A stretch of DNA of 64,000 bases from Actinomycetota bacterium (GTDB lineage: Bacteria > Actinomycetota > Acidimicrobiia > Acidimicrobiales > Ilumatobacteraceae), in the NCBI GenBank assembly GCA_005790505.1, contig SXUP01000017.1, positions 79,001 to 143,000 of the forward strand, read 5' to 3'. Positions 9,160 through 16,942 of this stretch are shown piece by piece. Every line of letters starts with the position of its first letter. Within the stretch, counting starts at the first letter, position 1. The notes beneath the pieces were generated by a model. The model was given only the letters and a program-made list of their open reading frames with translations. It was not told the origin of the DNA and ran no database searches. The position numbers and the translations under genes are program-made.

Positions 9160-9954
9160 TTATTTCTGTGGTGTCAAAGATGTAAGCGTAAGAGTGATGT
9201 TCTCGGTGTAGTGGATGGCTCCGATAATTGAGTCATTTTTGATATCAGCAACACGGTTCATTTTTATAATTAATCCATCAGATGGGCGCAACCAAAGAGT
9301 GACAGTGGAGATGCCACTGGATTTTTTGCCAGCAACATCTTTAAACGTTACGACAACCGTGTCTACAGTGTCACTGCCGACCGAAAGTTTTTCGGCGCCA
9401 GTTATCTGAGCGGTATGTGCGTTCACCGTGTCAGATCCTGTGCATGTGGTTGATGACAGTGTTGTTGCAAGGTCAGAAGGCAACACCACCGCAATTGGTT
9501 CACAGACAAACGTTCGCTTATCGTGAACTTTAAAAAAAATATGATCAGTGGTCGATTTTGATTCAAGCAAATCGCCATTTATCCAACACCATGAATTGAT
9601 GTCGGAACGTCTTTCAAAGACGTCCCATCTCCAGTCAAAGCCACAATCAGATGGCGTAATCGTGATGGCTGATTCGGACGGATAACTGTGGCTCTCGGTG
9701 AGTGGGCCGTCTAGGGATTCTTGGCCGACCGTGGCGTATGTGTAGACGCCGGGCGGGGGAATTACGTGATTTCCGCGCGGGTTAGCCGTCGCTGCTGTTG
9801 CCGTGGTCGTGACCCGATCTCTAAATTCGTCGAGTGCGTCGCTGACCGTGACCACCTTGGGGTCAAGTGATAACCACCAGATTGCCACAAAGAGCCCAAT
9901 GACAAGGCCTGCGCCTAGAAACAGGGCATATTTGCGGGGCACCAAAGTCCTCAT
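9160..9954 (-). CDS. Membrane-anchored extracytoplasmic protein
   Basis: A 264-residue protein with a short basic N-terminus and a single hydrophobic helix (residues 9-29), followed by a long polar domain rich in Thr and Ser. This is the pattern of an uncleaved signal anchor with an extracytoplasmic domain. Four cysteines in the outer domain could form disulfides. A PPPGVYTYATVGQESLDG segment and a later WLRPSDGLIIKM stretch suggest a beta-rich fold. No family is recognised. Convergent with the monooxygenase gene, with 5 bases between stops. Confidence 0.6.
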   Translation of the reverse strand: MRTLVPRKYALFLGAGLVIGLFVAIWWLSLDPKVVTVSDALDEFRDRVTTTATAATANPRGNHVIPPPGVYTYATVGQESLDGPLTESHSYPSESAITITPSDCGFDWRWDVFERRSDINSWCWINGDLLESKSTTDHIFFKVHDKRTFVCEPIAVVLPSDLATTLSSTTCTGSDTVNAHTAQITGAEKLSVGSDTVDTVVVTFKDVAGKKSSGISTVTLWLRPSDGLIIKMNRVADIKNDSIIGAIHYTENITLTLTSLTPQK

Positions 9955-10090
9955 CAGCCTCAGTCTTGCCGATTAACAGTGGGGCAGTTGTGTTGCCCAT
10001 TCATCAAATGCCCCCTTGCAGAAATCATGGATATCGGGTAGTGTTTCGGCTAGGTTAAAAATCGTTCCTATAGTTACAAGGAGATGTGTG

Positions 10091-11167
10091 ATGAAAAGCA
10101 TGAAAATAATGTTCGTATCGGCTCTGACCGTATTTGGTTTACTGGCCACCACACAGGTGACAAGTGCCGCACCTAAAAAATCTCAAACTGTCAAGTTCAG
10201 CGTGACAGGCGACTGCAAAGGTGAAGAAGAAATGATTGAAGGGGAATCCGAGGACAATTGTAAAATTGTGGTCACGATTTCTTCAACTTCTCCATCCAGA
10301 AGTGCTGTTCTAGAACTGCTTAATGAAGACGATGAGTGGGATGAAGCGGCGAAAGCAAGATCCAAGTCTGGGAAAATATCGTTCAAAATCGACGCAACTG
10401 ACGAAGATGATGCATGGCTTGATGGTGACTTTACTTTCCGAGTTGTAGTCGCAAAATCTGGTTCAAACAAGGCCGCCACATCCAAGGAATACACGTTCAC
10501 ATTTACTCCTGCTGAAGAAGAAGAAGAAGAAGACGAAGAAGGTTCTGGCGAAGCTTCTTCAAAACAGAAGGGCAAGTCAACTGGAAATACCAAGTTAGAC
10601 ACAGTTCTAGGCAAGATTGACGACAAGAACAACTCTTTTGACGATAACTGCTCGAAAGAATTCGGAGCGGCAGATTGCAAGTTGATGTTCACTTCAACTG
10701 GGCCAAACTGGGCCAAACTTTCTGCCTCAAAGTGGGATACCATGTGTAAACAATTGCTCAAACAGTCTTCGGATAATTGCAAAAAAATGTACGGTATTTC
10801 TGCCCCGCCAGAGGGTATGGGCCCAGGCGACCAACCAACGCAGGGTGGATCAGGCAGTCAGCCAAAACAGCCAACGCAGGGTGGCTCAGGCAGTCAGCCA
10901 AAACAGCCAACGCAGGGTGGCCCAGGCAGTCAACCGCAGCAGGGTGGCTCAGGCACTCAGATGCCTATGCCAACAGAAGCATCAATTAAAGCCGCCTGCA
11001 CCACTGCCGGTATCGCCGATTGCACCGAAATCGTCAAAGTAATACTTGATGCGGCTGCTACAAAAAAGATGCCAGACCCACAAGTTATGGGCAGGTTGCT
11101 CGGAGCCAAGCAGGAAGCTTTTTCCAAAGCAATGGGGTTCGCCCCACCGCCGTCAACAAAAAAATAA
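10091..11167 (+). CDS. Secreted low-complexity protein with acidic and Gln/Gly/Ser repeats
   Basis: A 358-residue protein with a cleavable signal peptide (MKSMKIMFVSALTVFGLL then a TSAAP cleavage region). A beta-rich domain with a CKGEEEMIEGESEDNC segment is followed by a run of Glu/Asp residues, a Cys-containing middle part, a PTQGGSGSQPKQ repeat and a C-terminal helical domain. It is preceded by AGGAG 8 bases before the ATG at 10091, and followed by a strong terminator, so it is monocistronic. Likely an exported structural or surface-associated protein; function unknown. An upstream in-frame start at 10016 would destroy the signal peptide. Confidence 0.7.
   Translation: MKSMKIMFVSALTVFGLLATTQVTSAAPKKSQTVKFSVTGDCKGEEEMIEGESEDNCKIVVTISSTSPSRSAVLELLNEDDEWDEAAKARSKSGKISFKIDATDEDDAWLDGDFTFRVVVAKSGSNKAATSKEYTFTFTPAEEEEEEDEEGSGEASSKQKGKSTGNTKLDTVLGKIDDKNNSFDDNCSKEFGAADCKLMFTSTGPNWAKLSASKWDTMCKQLLKQSSDNCKKMYGISAPPEGMGPGDQPTQGGSGSQPKQPTQGGSGSQPKQPTQGGPGSQPQQGGSGTQMPMPTEASIKAACTTAGIADCTEIVKVILDAAATKKMPDPQVMGRLLGAKQEAFSKAMGFAPPPSTKK
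10835..10960 (+). repeat. 36-bp tandem repeat inside the secreted-protein gene
   Basis: Two full 36-bp units (10835-10870, 10871-10906) beginning CCAACGCAGGGTGG, then a third degenerate unit and a partial fourth. They encode the 12-residue unit PTQGGSGSQPKQ. Unit one and two differ at a single base (GGATCA versus GGCTCA), so copy number could change by recombination or slippage without breaking the frame. Confidence 0.85.
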
Positions 11168-11207
11168 AACAACTCTTTTCGTCGTAATGTGACGAAAATT
11201 CACTCAT

Positions 11208-11247
11208 GGGTGGAGTTAACAAGTCGAGCGGCTTGCTAACTCCACCC
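11208..11247 (+). terminator. Probable Rho-independent terminator
   Basis: An 11-bp perfect stem (GGGTGGAGTTA pairing with TAACTCCACCC), extended inward by CAAG/CTTG-type pairing. It is followed by a T-rich stretch (CTTTGTGTTTT). It lies 41 bases after the secreted-protein stop and before the nitroreductase gene. Confidence 0.75.
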
Positions 11248-11281
11248 TTTGTGTTTTCAAGACACATAGTAAGATTCGCTA

Positions 11282-12025
11282 ATGGGCACCAACGAGATTG
11301 GGTACTCAGCGGCAGATGTTGTTGGACTCCTTGAAGGTCTTTCAACTACGCGTGCGATTCGTCGATATGTTGACGAACCTGTCCCAGAAGGCGTGTTGCG
11401 AGACATCATGTTCGCGGCAACCAGAGCGCCGAGTGGCTCAAACAGGCAACCTTTTCGGTTTCTTGTTCTCACTGATTCAGCCGTCGCCCAGCAAGCAAAG
11501 GCACTCATTGCAGTAGGCGCACAAAAGATGTGGGCCCAAAAACGTATCAGCGATGGCTATGACGCAGGTACCGGCATTCATACAGATTCACCAAAATCAC
11601 GAATGGCAAACGTGATGCAAGAATATGTAGATAATTTCTCTCGCGTACCGGTTCTGGTCTTGGCGTGTCTCGTGCGCTACCGCGAACCGACACCGTCAGA
11701 AGGTGCATCGGTGTATCCAGCATGTCAAAATATTTTATTAGCGGCGCGAGCACTTGGATATGGTGGAGTCTTGACTGGTTTTCAGGGTTTTGCAGAAACA
11801 GAACTGCGAACGCTGCTAAATATTCCAGATGACACTGCGTTAGCTGGTGCAATCACGCTTGGTAGACCCGTCGGTCATCATGGTCCGGTGCGACGATTGC
11901 CGATGAACCAACTCATTTATGGCGACGAGTGGGGAACATCTCCGCTGTGGGCCATTGATCCACCTGGAACTGCAGTGATGGCGCGTCGGACAAACGGGGA
12001 AAATCCAACTATCAACAAGAAGTAG
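11282..12025 (+). CDS. Nitroreductase family protein
   Basis: A 247-residue FMN-dependent nitroreductase-family enzyme. The family start (TTRAIRRYVDEPVPEGVLRD) and the FMN-contacting ATRAPSGSNRQPFRF block lie at residues 20-60, and the ARALGYGGVLTGF segment appears about two-thirds along. Such enzymes reduce nitro groups, quinones or enones using NAD(P)H. The gene stands alone after a terminator. Substrate unknown. Confidence 0.85.
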   Translation: MGTNEIGYSAADVVGLLEGLSTTRAIRRYVDEPVPEGVLRDIMFAATRAPSGSNRQPFRFLVLTDSAVAQQAKALIAVGAQKMWAQKRISDGYDAGTGIHTDSPKSRMANVMQEYVDNFSRVPVLVLACLVRYREPTPSEGASVYPACQNILLAARALGYGGVLTGFQGFAETELRTLLNIPDDTALAGAITLGRPVGHHGPVRRLPMNQLIYGDEWGTSPLWAIDPPGTAVMARRTNGENPTINKK

Positions 12026-12066
12026 TGTTAACACAACTCATCTTTTGAGCCTGAGCATCTGGGGGG

Positions 12067-13125
12067 ATGACCAACATGATCAAAACGCCGCAAACTATGG
12101 ATGAGTTGTCAACGCAATGGCTCTCAGATGCATTATCCGCAAAAGTGACAGAGTTTTCTGTGCAAATCATTGGTGCTGGACAGGGCTTTATGGGTCAACT
12201 TGGTCGTGTTCAACTCAACGGTGTCGGCGTACCAAAGAGCGTGATTGTCAAACTCCCAACGACAGACCCCGGCGGCCAAGTGATGGGACAGATGATGCGT
12301 GTGTGGGAACGCGAGCACCGTTTTTATACTGAGGTTGCGGCGCGGATGGGCGATGTTCGACTGGCAAAGTGTTTGTACTCAACGGCTGAGCCGTATGCAC
12401 TAATTCTTGAAGATCTTGCGCCGGCGGAGTCGGGTGATCAAGTGGCTGGCCCGACACCAGATCAAGCACGTCGCGTGATTGATGCTGCGGCAACGTTGCA
12501 TAGTTCATGGTTTGATCATCCAGATTTGGCGCTTCTTGATTGGATGCCCACTATTTCTGATCCAATGACAGCGACAATCGGTTCTTTGTTTGAGGTGGGC
12601 TGGCCTACCTTTCTGGAGAGGTATGAATCATCTTTACCCACTCGTGTCTTGCGGTGGTGTGAGACGTTCGCTCCCATGGTTGAGAGTTGGATTCAGACGT
12701 ACAGCAATTGGCCATGCACATTGTCGCATGGTGACTTCAGGTTGGACAACATGTTTTTTGGGGAGGATGAAACGCTCACACTGATTGATTGGCAGTTGTC
12801 AATGCGTGCTCCCTGCACCACTGATCTTGTGTATTTCATCGGAACGAACTTGCCACGGGAGATGCGCCGAACAATGCAAGACGAGTTGATTGATCGCTAC
12901 GTCAAGGGTTTGCTGGATGGTGGTGTGTCGGCTGAGTGGGCAAATAAAGAAAAAATATTTCAAGGACTCGCTGAAGGCGTGCTATTTTTCTGCACGTCAT
13001 TTGGAGCCAGTATTTTGTCGCTTGATCCGGCCAACGAGCGTGGTGCTGCACTCATGGACTCGCTCGTGCGCAGAGCTTTTGCTGCGGCAGACGATTTAGA
13101 TGCAGGAACCCGGATTGGTCTCTAG
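12067..13125 (+). CDS. Aminoglycoside-phosphotransferase-fold (APH) kinase-like protein
   Basis: A 352-residue protein of the APH/ecdysteroid-kinase-like superfamily. The catalytic loop is HGDFRLDNMFF at about residue 221 and the metal-binding motif is LIDWQ at about 239; the N-lobe has VIVKLPTTDPGG and LILEDLAP. Family members phosphorylate small hydroxyl compounds; many of this subgroup sit in lipid or steroid catabolic settings. Its stop codon overlaps the stop of the convergent selenoprotein gene within a CTAG. The substrate is unknown. Confidence 0.8.
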   Translation: MTNMIKTPQTMDELSTQWLSDALSAKVTEFSVQIIGAGQGFMGQLGRVQLNGVGVPKSVIVKLPTTDPGGQVMGQMMRVWEREHRFYTEVAARMGDVRLAKCLYSTAEPYALILEDLAPAESGDQVAGPTPDQARRVIDAAATLHSSWFDHPDLALLDWMPTISDPMTATIGSLFEVGWPTFLERYESSLPTRVLRWCETFAPMVESWIQTYSNWPCTLSHGDFRLDNMFFGEDETLTLIDWQLSMRAPCTTDLVYFIGTNLPREMRRTMQDELIDRYVKGLLDGGVSAEWANKEKIFQGLAEGVLFFCTSFGASILSLDPANERGAALMDSLVRRAFAAADDLDAGTRIGL

Positions 13126-13676
13126 GACTCTTGGTTGGTGATGCAAGCCAGAATCTCAGCAAAATATTTGTTAGCGAGTAACCGCATTTCTTCGTCTGTT
13201 CGGTCTTGAATTGGGTGCGTTGTGAACACGCGTTTCATGTCAGGAAAACCTAATGCAAGAGATTGAGAGTTTGCTGCTGAAACAAACTCAGCCGAAGCCA
13301 CAAACATTGATGGAATGCCCCGAAGTTCAAGATCTGCGATGTCATGCACACTGCACGACGTACAACTGCCTCAATCAGCAAGGGCTTCAATAACTAGGTT
13401 GCACTGCATCGCAATCTCATGTCGCATGTCAACCGGAGCAGGCTTTGTAAAAGTTGGTTTGGAGAAACGCAATACCTTTGCACCGCGGCTAATCAGTAAT
13501 TCTTCAACCCGATCAAGAAAGACGTTGCCGCGCGGTTTAGAAATATCTAGCAATCCAACTGTGAGACCCGAAACACTGACAGGCCGAGACAATAGTTGTC
13601 GTGTCGCGGGAATCGACTCGTTTGTTGGATCAAGAATGGTAAGGCCAGCGGAAGTCATTGCTAATAAGTATGTCAC
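13122..13676 (-). CDS. UGSC-family selenoprotein, UGA (13373-13371) read as Sec102
   Basis: Two reading frames on the minus strand (13676-13371 and 13349-13122) lie in the same frame, separated only by one UGA followed by codons for GSCTSCS. Reading UGA as selenocysteine gives a continuous 184-residue protein with ALAD-U-GSCTSC at residues 98-108. This matches the UGSC family, named for exactly this motif. The conserved flanks GLLDISKPRG, TFTKPAPVDMRHEI and THPIQDRTDEEM continue across the UGA. A full Sec machinery (tRNA-Sec, selA, selB, selD) lies within 6 kb. The start overlaps the upstream gene's stop as ATGA, so the two are translationally coupled. The U/C pairs suggest a redox role; the reaction is not known. 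Confidence 0.92.
13335..13355 (-). promoter_or_regulatory. Candidate bacterial SECIS hairpin
   Basis: On the minus strand, 15 bases after the UGA, the RNA can fold as UGC-A-GUGU, loop GCAUG, ACAU-C-GCA. This is an 8-position stem with one A-C mismatch and one G-U pair, and G residues in the 5-base loop. Distance from UGA and a small G-containing loop match what is known of bacterial SECIS elements that bind SelB. The fold was done by eye and not scored. Confidence 0.55.
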
Positions 13677-15118
13677 GACCCGACTATGCGAGTCACAGGA
13701 TCACTTCCAATGGCGCTATTTGCCCATCCAGCAATGATGGACGAAAAGAGTCCAGCACCACCTCCTGCGAATGTGAGCAATATTCCGCCTGGTCTGAATT
13801 TGGGAAGCGTGGCGTCGTGCAAGTGAGGAGGAATACCTTCGGCCATTCCGCGTGCACCCCGCACAAGTTGGTCGCCTGGTGTGCGGGAGCGCTCAATGAG
13901 CTGGGCGATTAAGTGCTCACGGGTCCATCCTTCTTCGGCAAAAAGTCGCCCATGATCTGGACTGATAGTCAAAATAGCATCGAATCCGATCACAAGTTTT
14001 GGGTGATGAACAGTTTGAAGACATGCAACGAGTGAATTGGTGAGTTCGTCAGCGGTACGAGCAAGTTGGTCCACAACGCATCGCGGACCTTCACCGGCAA
14101 AAACGGTGACTGCATTTTGTCCGGGCGTTACACCTCGTTCTGTTGCCAGCGACGTGAACGGTGAGCCGATTTCGTCTTCGGCAAAACAAAAAGAGATTTT
14201 TCCGGGATTGCCATGGGTAGCACGGTCTACTTCGCCGGGGCGACCTCCGCCAACATTGCGAATAGTGAGTTGTACGGCGCGACCAATCGTGTTATTGGCG
14301 CGGTTTCCTTGGCCAAATGCGTTCATTCCACTATTCATTCCAATCGCGCGTGTTGCGGGTCCGTTGCAGATGATGACGGGACCAACAGGCATCGTTGTGG
14401 CAAGAACTCCGTGCATATTGAAAGTGTCCGTGCAGACAGCCTCCAGTGCAGCAATGACCCACGGAAGGTACTCAGGCAAGCAACCCGCCATCACAGCGTT
14501 AATGGCAATTTTTTCAACAGTAAGTTCCACTAAATTAGGCGGAGCAATCGCGACCACATCTTGTGGTGCCCGTGTTGTGCCAGTCAACATCCGCAAAACT
14601 CGCTCTGGTGTTGGCGGGACGACTGGCAGACCATCAGTCCATCCGCGCGCGTACATTGCTTCGAATTCATCTTCGTTGGTTGAAAATTCAACATGCCTTG
14701 AAGTGAATGGAGTATCGGTGAATGCAACCCGCAATGCATCAACAAGATCTGGATCTACGCTCATTGAGCCGCACCCTGGTCGCATGACGGGGAGGTCTTC
14801 ACCTAGATCATCAAGACCAGTGAGTCGTTGCCAATCAGTGCGCGACCAACCAAAAGTGCGATCTGTCTCTTTACCGTTCACTACGGTGATCAGCGTCGGA
14901 ACTGTGTCGATCGAATGATGCCATGAGAATGCAAGGTTGGAATCATAAATTGCTGATACAGATTCTGGAAATGTCGGGTCGTCTTGCGTGTACACGGTGA
15001 GATTGGCTCCAGATGCAGCAACAAGGGCTAACAAGGGTTCCACCATCTGACAGGTGGCACAGTCCCGTTTTACGACAACAACTAATCCGTCGGGCAGTTT
15101 GGGGGCGTGAGAAGTCAT
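13673..15118 (-). CDS. Thioredoxin-fold protein with a large C-terminal domain, partner of the UGSC selenoprotein
   Basis: A 481-residue protein. The N-terminal ~100 residues look like a thioredoxin fold: VVVVKRDCATCQMVEPL with a CxxC at 20/23 and a cis-Pro-like DTVPTL segment. The C-terminal ~350 residues contain ARGWTDGLPVVPPTPERV, NAVMAGCLPEYLPWVIAALEA, NRANNTIGRAVQLTIRNVGGG and a GGAGLFSS segment; I cannot assign this domain a reaction. It is the first gene of the operon and overlaps the selenoprotein start by ATGA. A redox relay between the CxxC and the Sec/Cys motif of the selenoprotein is a reasonable inference. It contains no in-frame UGA of its own. Confidence 0.7.
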   Translation of the reverse strand: MTSHAPKLPDGLVVVVKRDCATCQMVEPLLALVAASGANLTVYTQDDPTFPESVSAIYDSNLAFSWHHSIDTVPTLITVVNGKETDRTFGWSRTDWQRLTGLDDLGEDLPVMRPGCGSMSVDPDLVDALRVAFTDTPFTSRHVEFSTNEDEFEAMYARGWTDGLPVVPPTPERVLRMLTGTTRAPQDVVAIAPPNLVELTVEKIAINAVMAGCLPEYLPWVIAALEAVCTDTFNMHGVLATTMPVGPVIICNGPATRAIGMNSGMNAFGQGNRANNTIGRAVQLTIRNVGGGRPGEVDRATHGNPGKISFCFAEDEIGSPFTSLATERGVTPGQNAVTVFAGEGPRCVVDQLARTADELTNSLVACLQTVHHPKLVIGFDAILTISPDHGRLFAEEGWTREHLIAQLIERSRTPGDQLVRGARGMAEGIPPHLHDATLPKFRPGGILLTFAGGGAGLFSSIIAGWANSAIGSDPVTRIVGS

Positions 15119-15141
15119 AGCCGAACGCTACCCTCGTGATT

Positions 15142-15237
15142 GGAGGCGTCTGAGCACCTGGTGGGCTTCGCTGTCTTCAAAACAGACGAGACGGGCGAAC
15201 CCCGTCTGGCGGGTTCGATTCCCGTCCGCCTCCGCCA
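15142..15237 (+). tRNA. selC: tRNA-Sec (selC), anticodon UCA
   Basis: A 96-base tRNA with CCA encoded. The acceptor GGAGGCG pairs with CGCCTCC, the discriminator is G, and the anticodon loop CTTCAAA carries TCA at 15177-15179. There is a long variable arm (GACGGG...CCCGTC type) and a T-arm with TTCGATT. Length, long extra arm and UCA anticodon identify it as selenocysteine tRNA. Its CCA end at 15237 directly abuts the stop codon of the convergent selB gene. Confidence 0.95.
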
Positions 15238-16938
15238 TCACCACCTACTTCCTGCCGTGCGAATGTCACCAGTGCGTCGAGTCAAACCAATCTTGTCGAG
15301 ACATGCCACCAGTGGGATGGCGTGTTTGCGAGTGATGGCGAGCGCCTCGCGCAGTTGAGACACCGTGAATCCATTTGGAGAGGCCTGCAACAATGCATTT
15401 ATCTGTGGTCGCAGACCGTGGAGCGTGTCACGATGAAAAGCAATGCCGTCGTGCTCAAAGAGAACTCCCGACTGGACGAGTTGGCGCATGATGTTGCGGT
15501 CGAGTTGATCCGTCTCAGGCGTTACGACTCCGGCGTCGCGAAACATTTCAACATACGGATGTTGCAAAAGTGGATCATTAGTGCCGCGTCGGACAAGCCC
15601 ATTGCTGATGCTGACACCTTCAAGCGTGAGCAAAACATCACGCTCATGTGGTGCAAGTGTGTTGATATCAATTGTTATTTCTGTGGTGAGTCGGTCCGAT
15701 AGAACTGACTGACAATCGGCGAACACTTCGGGGGTCGTTACCCAATCTCCAACGACGGTCGGAACTTCTTTGCCGGTGAGTCTGCGTGCAATGTCTGCAG
15801 TGAGCCAGCCTCTTCCAGCAAGCAGGTCATTGACGTCGCCGTCTGGATTGATGTGAAGAAGGTGTGAATGCGGATCAACATCAAAGATGACGCCACCACC
15901 GATAGTTGCACTAACGCCGGTGTCACGAAGCAGAAATCGATCTCCTGGGACAAGTGGCAGCGGATGAGACAGACGAATACGCACGATGCCGCTATCACCG
16001 GGTTCAATAGAGTCATTTCTCAGCAATCGCATGCTTACAGACTGACTGTTCGTTCCGATATGAACAGTAAAACTGCCGCGCTTTGTAACTGCATGATGAA
16101 TTGAACTCAGCGTTGTGAGTTGGGCATCAAAAAGAATCGTTGACCACCAGTCATCCTCGAGCACGAGTGCATCACCTCGCCGTACATCATTTGTATCCAC
16201 GCCTACGAGGTTGATTGCGCATCGTGTGCCTGGCTGTCCACTTGTGATGACCTCACCATGTGTTTGAATCTCGCGAATACGAGCGCGTTGTGATGTGCGG
16301 GCAACGGTCACCTCAGTGCCAGTAGTCAGTGGGGCGCCCTCGAGCGTGCCAGTGACGATTGTTCCGGCACCAGTCATGCTGAAGACGCGATCGATGAATA
16401 GTCGTGGGCGATTATGTTTGGTCGTAGGAGAGTCCCTCGTGACGAGGTCTTCTAGTTCACGGACAAGAGTGTTGATTCCGGCGTCGTTCATCACTGATGT
16501 GGGGACGATGGCCGACCAAGCAACCGTAGTCGCATCAAGGCGTGTCTGAATCTGCTTCGTTCTGTCCGCCAACATGAGCGCGTCAACTTTGTCGCTTTTA
16601 GTGAGTGCCACAACACCGCGGGAGATTCCCAGAACTTCAATAATCCCAATGTGCTCTTCGGTCTGTTGTTTCCAACCCTCCAGTGCGTCAACGACGAGCA
16701 GTGCAATATCTACACCACTAACTCCTGAAACCATTGTGCGGACAAAATCTGCATGTCCGGGTACATCAATAAAACTCAAGGTCTGGCCCCGTGGGGTGGT
16801 GACATGAGCAAAGCCCAGATCAATTGTCATGTTGCGTCTTTGTTCTTCGGCAAGACGATCTGGATTCGTACCAGTAATGGCTTGCACAAGAGACGATTTT
16901 CCGTGATCAACATGACCAGCAGTGGCGATGACTGTCAT
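15238..16938 (-). CDS. selB: Selenocysteine-specific elongation factor SelB
   Basis: A 566-residue GTPase that delivers Sec-tRNA to the ribosome at UGA codons marked by a SECIS element. GTP-binding motifs are visible: GHVDHGKSS (residues 8-16), DVPGHADF and TKSDKV. The C-terminal half has the winged-helix RNA-binding repeats, with a TVSQLREALAITRKHAIPLV segment near the end. I use the ATG at 16938, which places the P-loop at the usual distance; the open frame extends to 17010 inside selA. It follows selA after a 4-base gap, so the two are co-transcribed. It ends next to the tRNA-Sec gene. Confidence 0.95.
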   Translation of the reverse strand: MTVIATAGHVDHGKSSLVQAITGTNPDRLAEEQRRNMTIDLGFAHVTTPRGQTLSFIDVPGHADFVRTMVSGVSGVDIALLVVDALEGWKQQTEEHIGIIEVLGISRGVVALTKSDKVDALMLADRTKQIQTRLDATTVAWSAIVPTSVMNDAGINTLVRELEDLVTRDSPTTKHNRPRLFIDRVFSMTGAGTIVTGTLEGAPLTTGTEVTVARTSQRARIREIQTHGEVITSGQPGTRCAINLVGVDTNDVRRGDALVLEDDWWSTILFDAQLTTLSSIHHAVTKRGSFTVHIGTNSQSVSMRLLRNDSIEPGDSGIVRIRLSHPLPLVPGDRFLLRDTGVSATIGGGVIFDVDPHSHLLHINPDGDVNDLLAGRGWLTADIARRLTGKEVPTVVGDWVTTPEVFADCQSVLSDRLTTEITIDINTLAPHERDVLLTLEGVSISNGLVRRGTNDPLLQHPYVEMFRDAGVVTPETDQLDRNIMRQLVQSGVLFEHDGIAFHRDTLHGLRPQINALLQASPNGFTVSQLREALAITRKHAIPLVACLDKIGLTRRTGDIRTAGSRW

Positions 16939-16942
16939 GGAA

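Noticed and set aside
10835..10960. 36-bp repeats of CRISPR-like length
   Set aside because: They are contiguous, without spacers, and encode a protein repeat in frame.
13371..13373. Nonsense mutation in the UGSC gene
   Set aside because: The UGA sits at the family's Sec position, coding continues with conserved sequence, and the Sec machinery is adjacent.
13315..14918. Plus-strand ORFs (for example 14037-14918, 293 codons) opposite the selenoprotein operon
   Set aside because: Low-complexity Ser/Thr/Arg-rich translations antisense to conserved genes.
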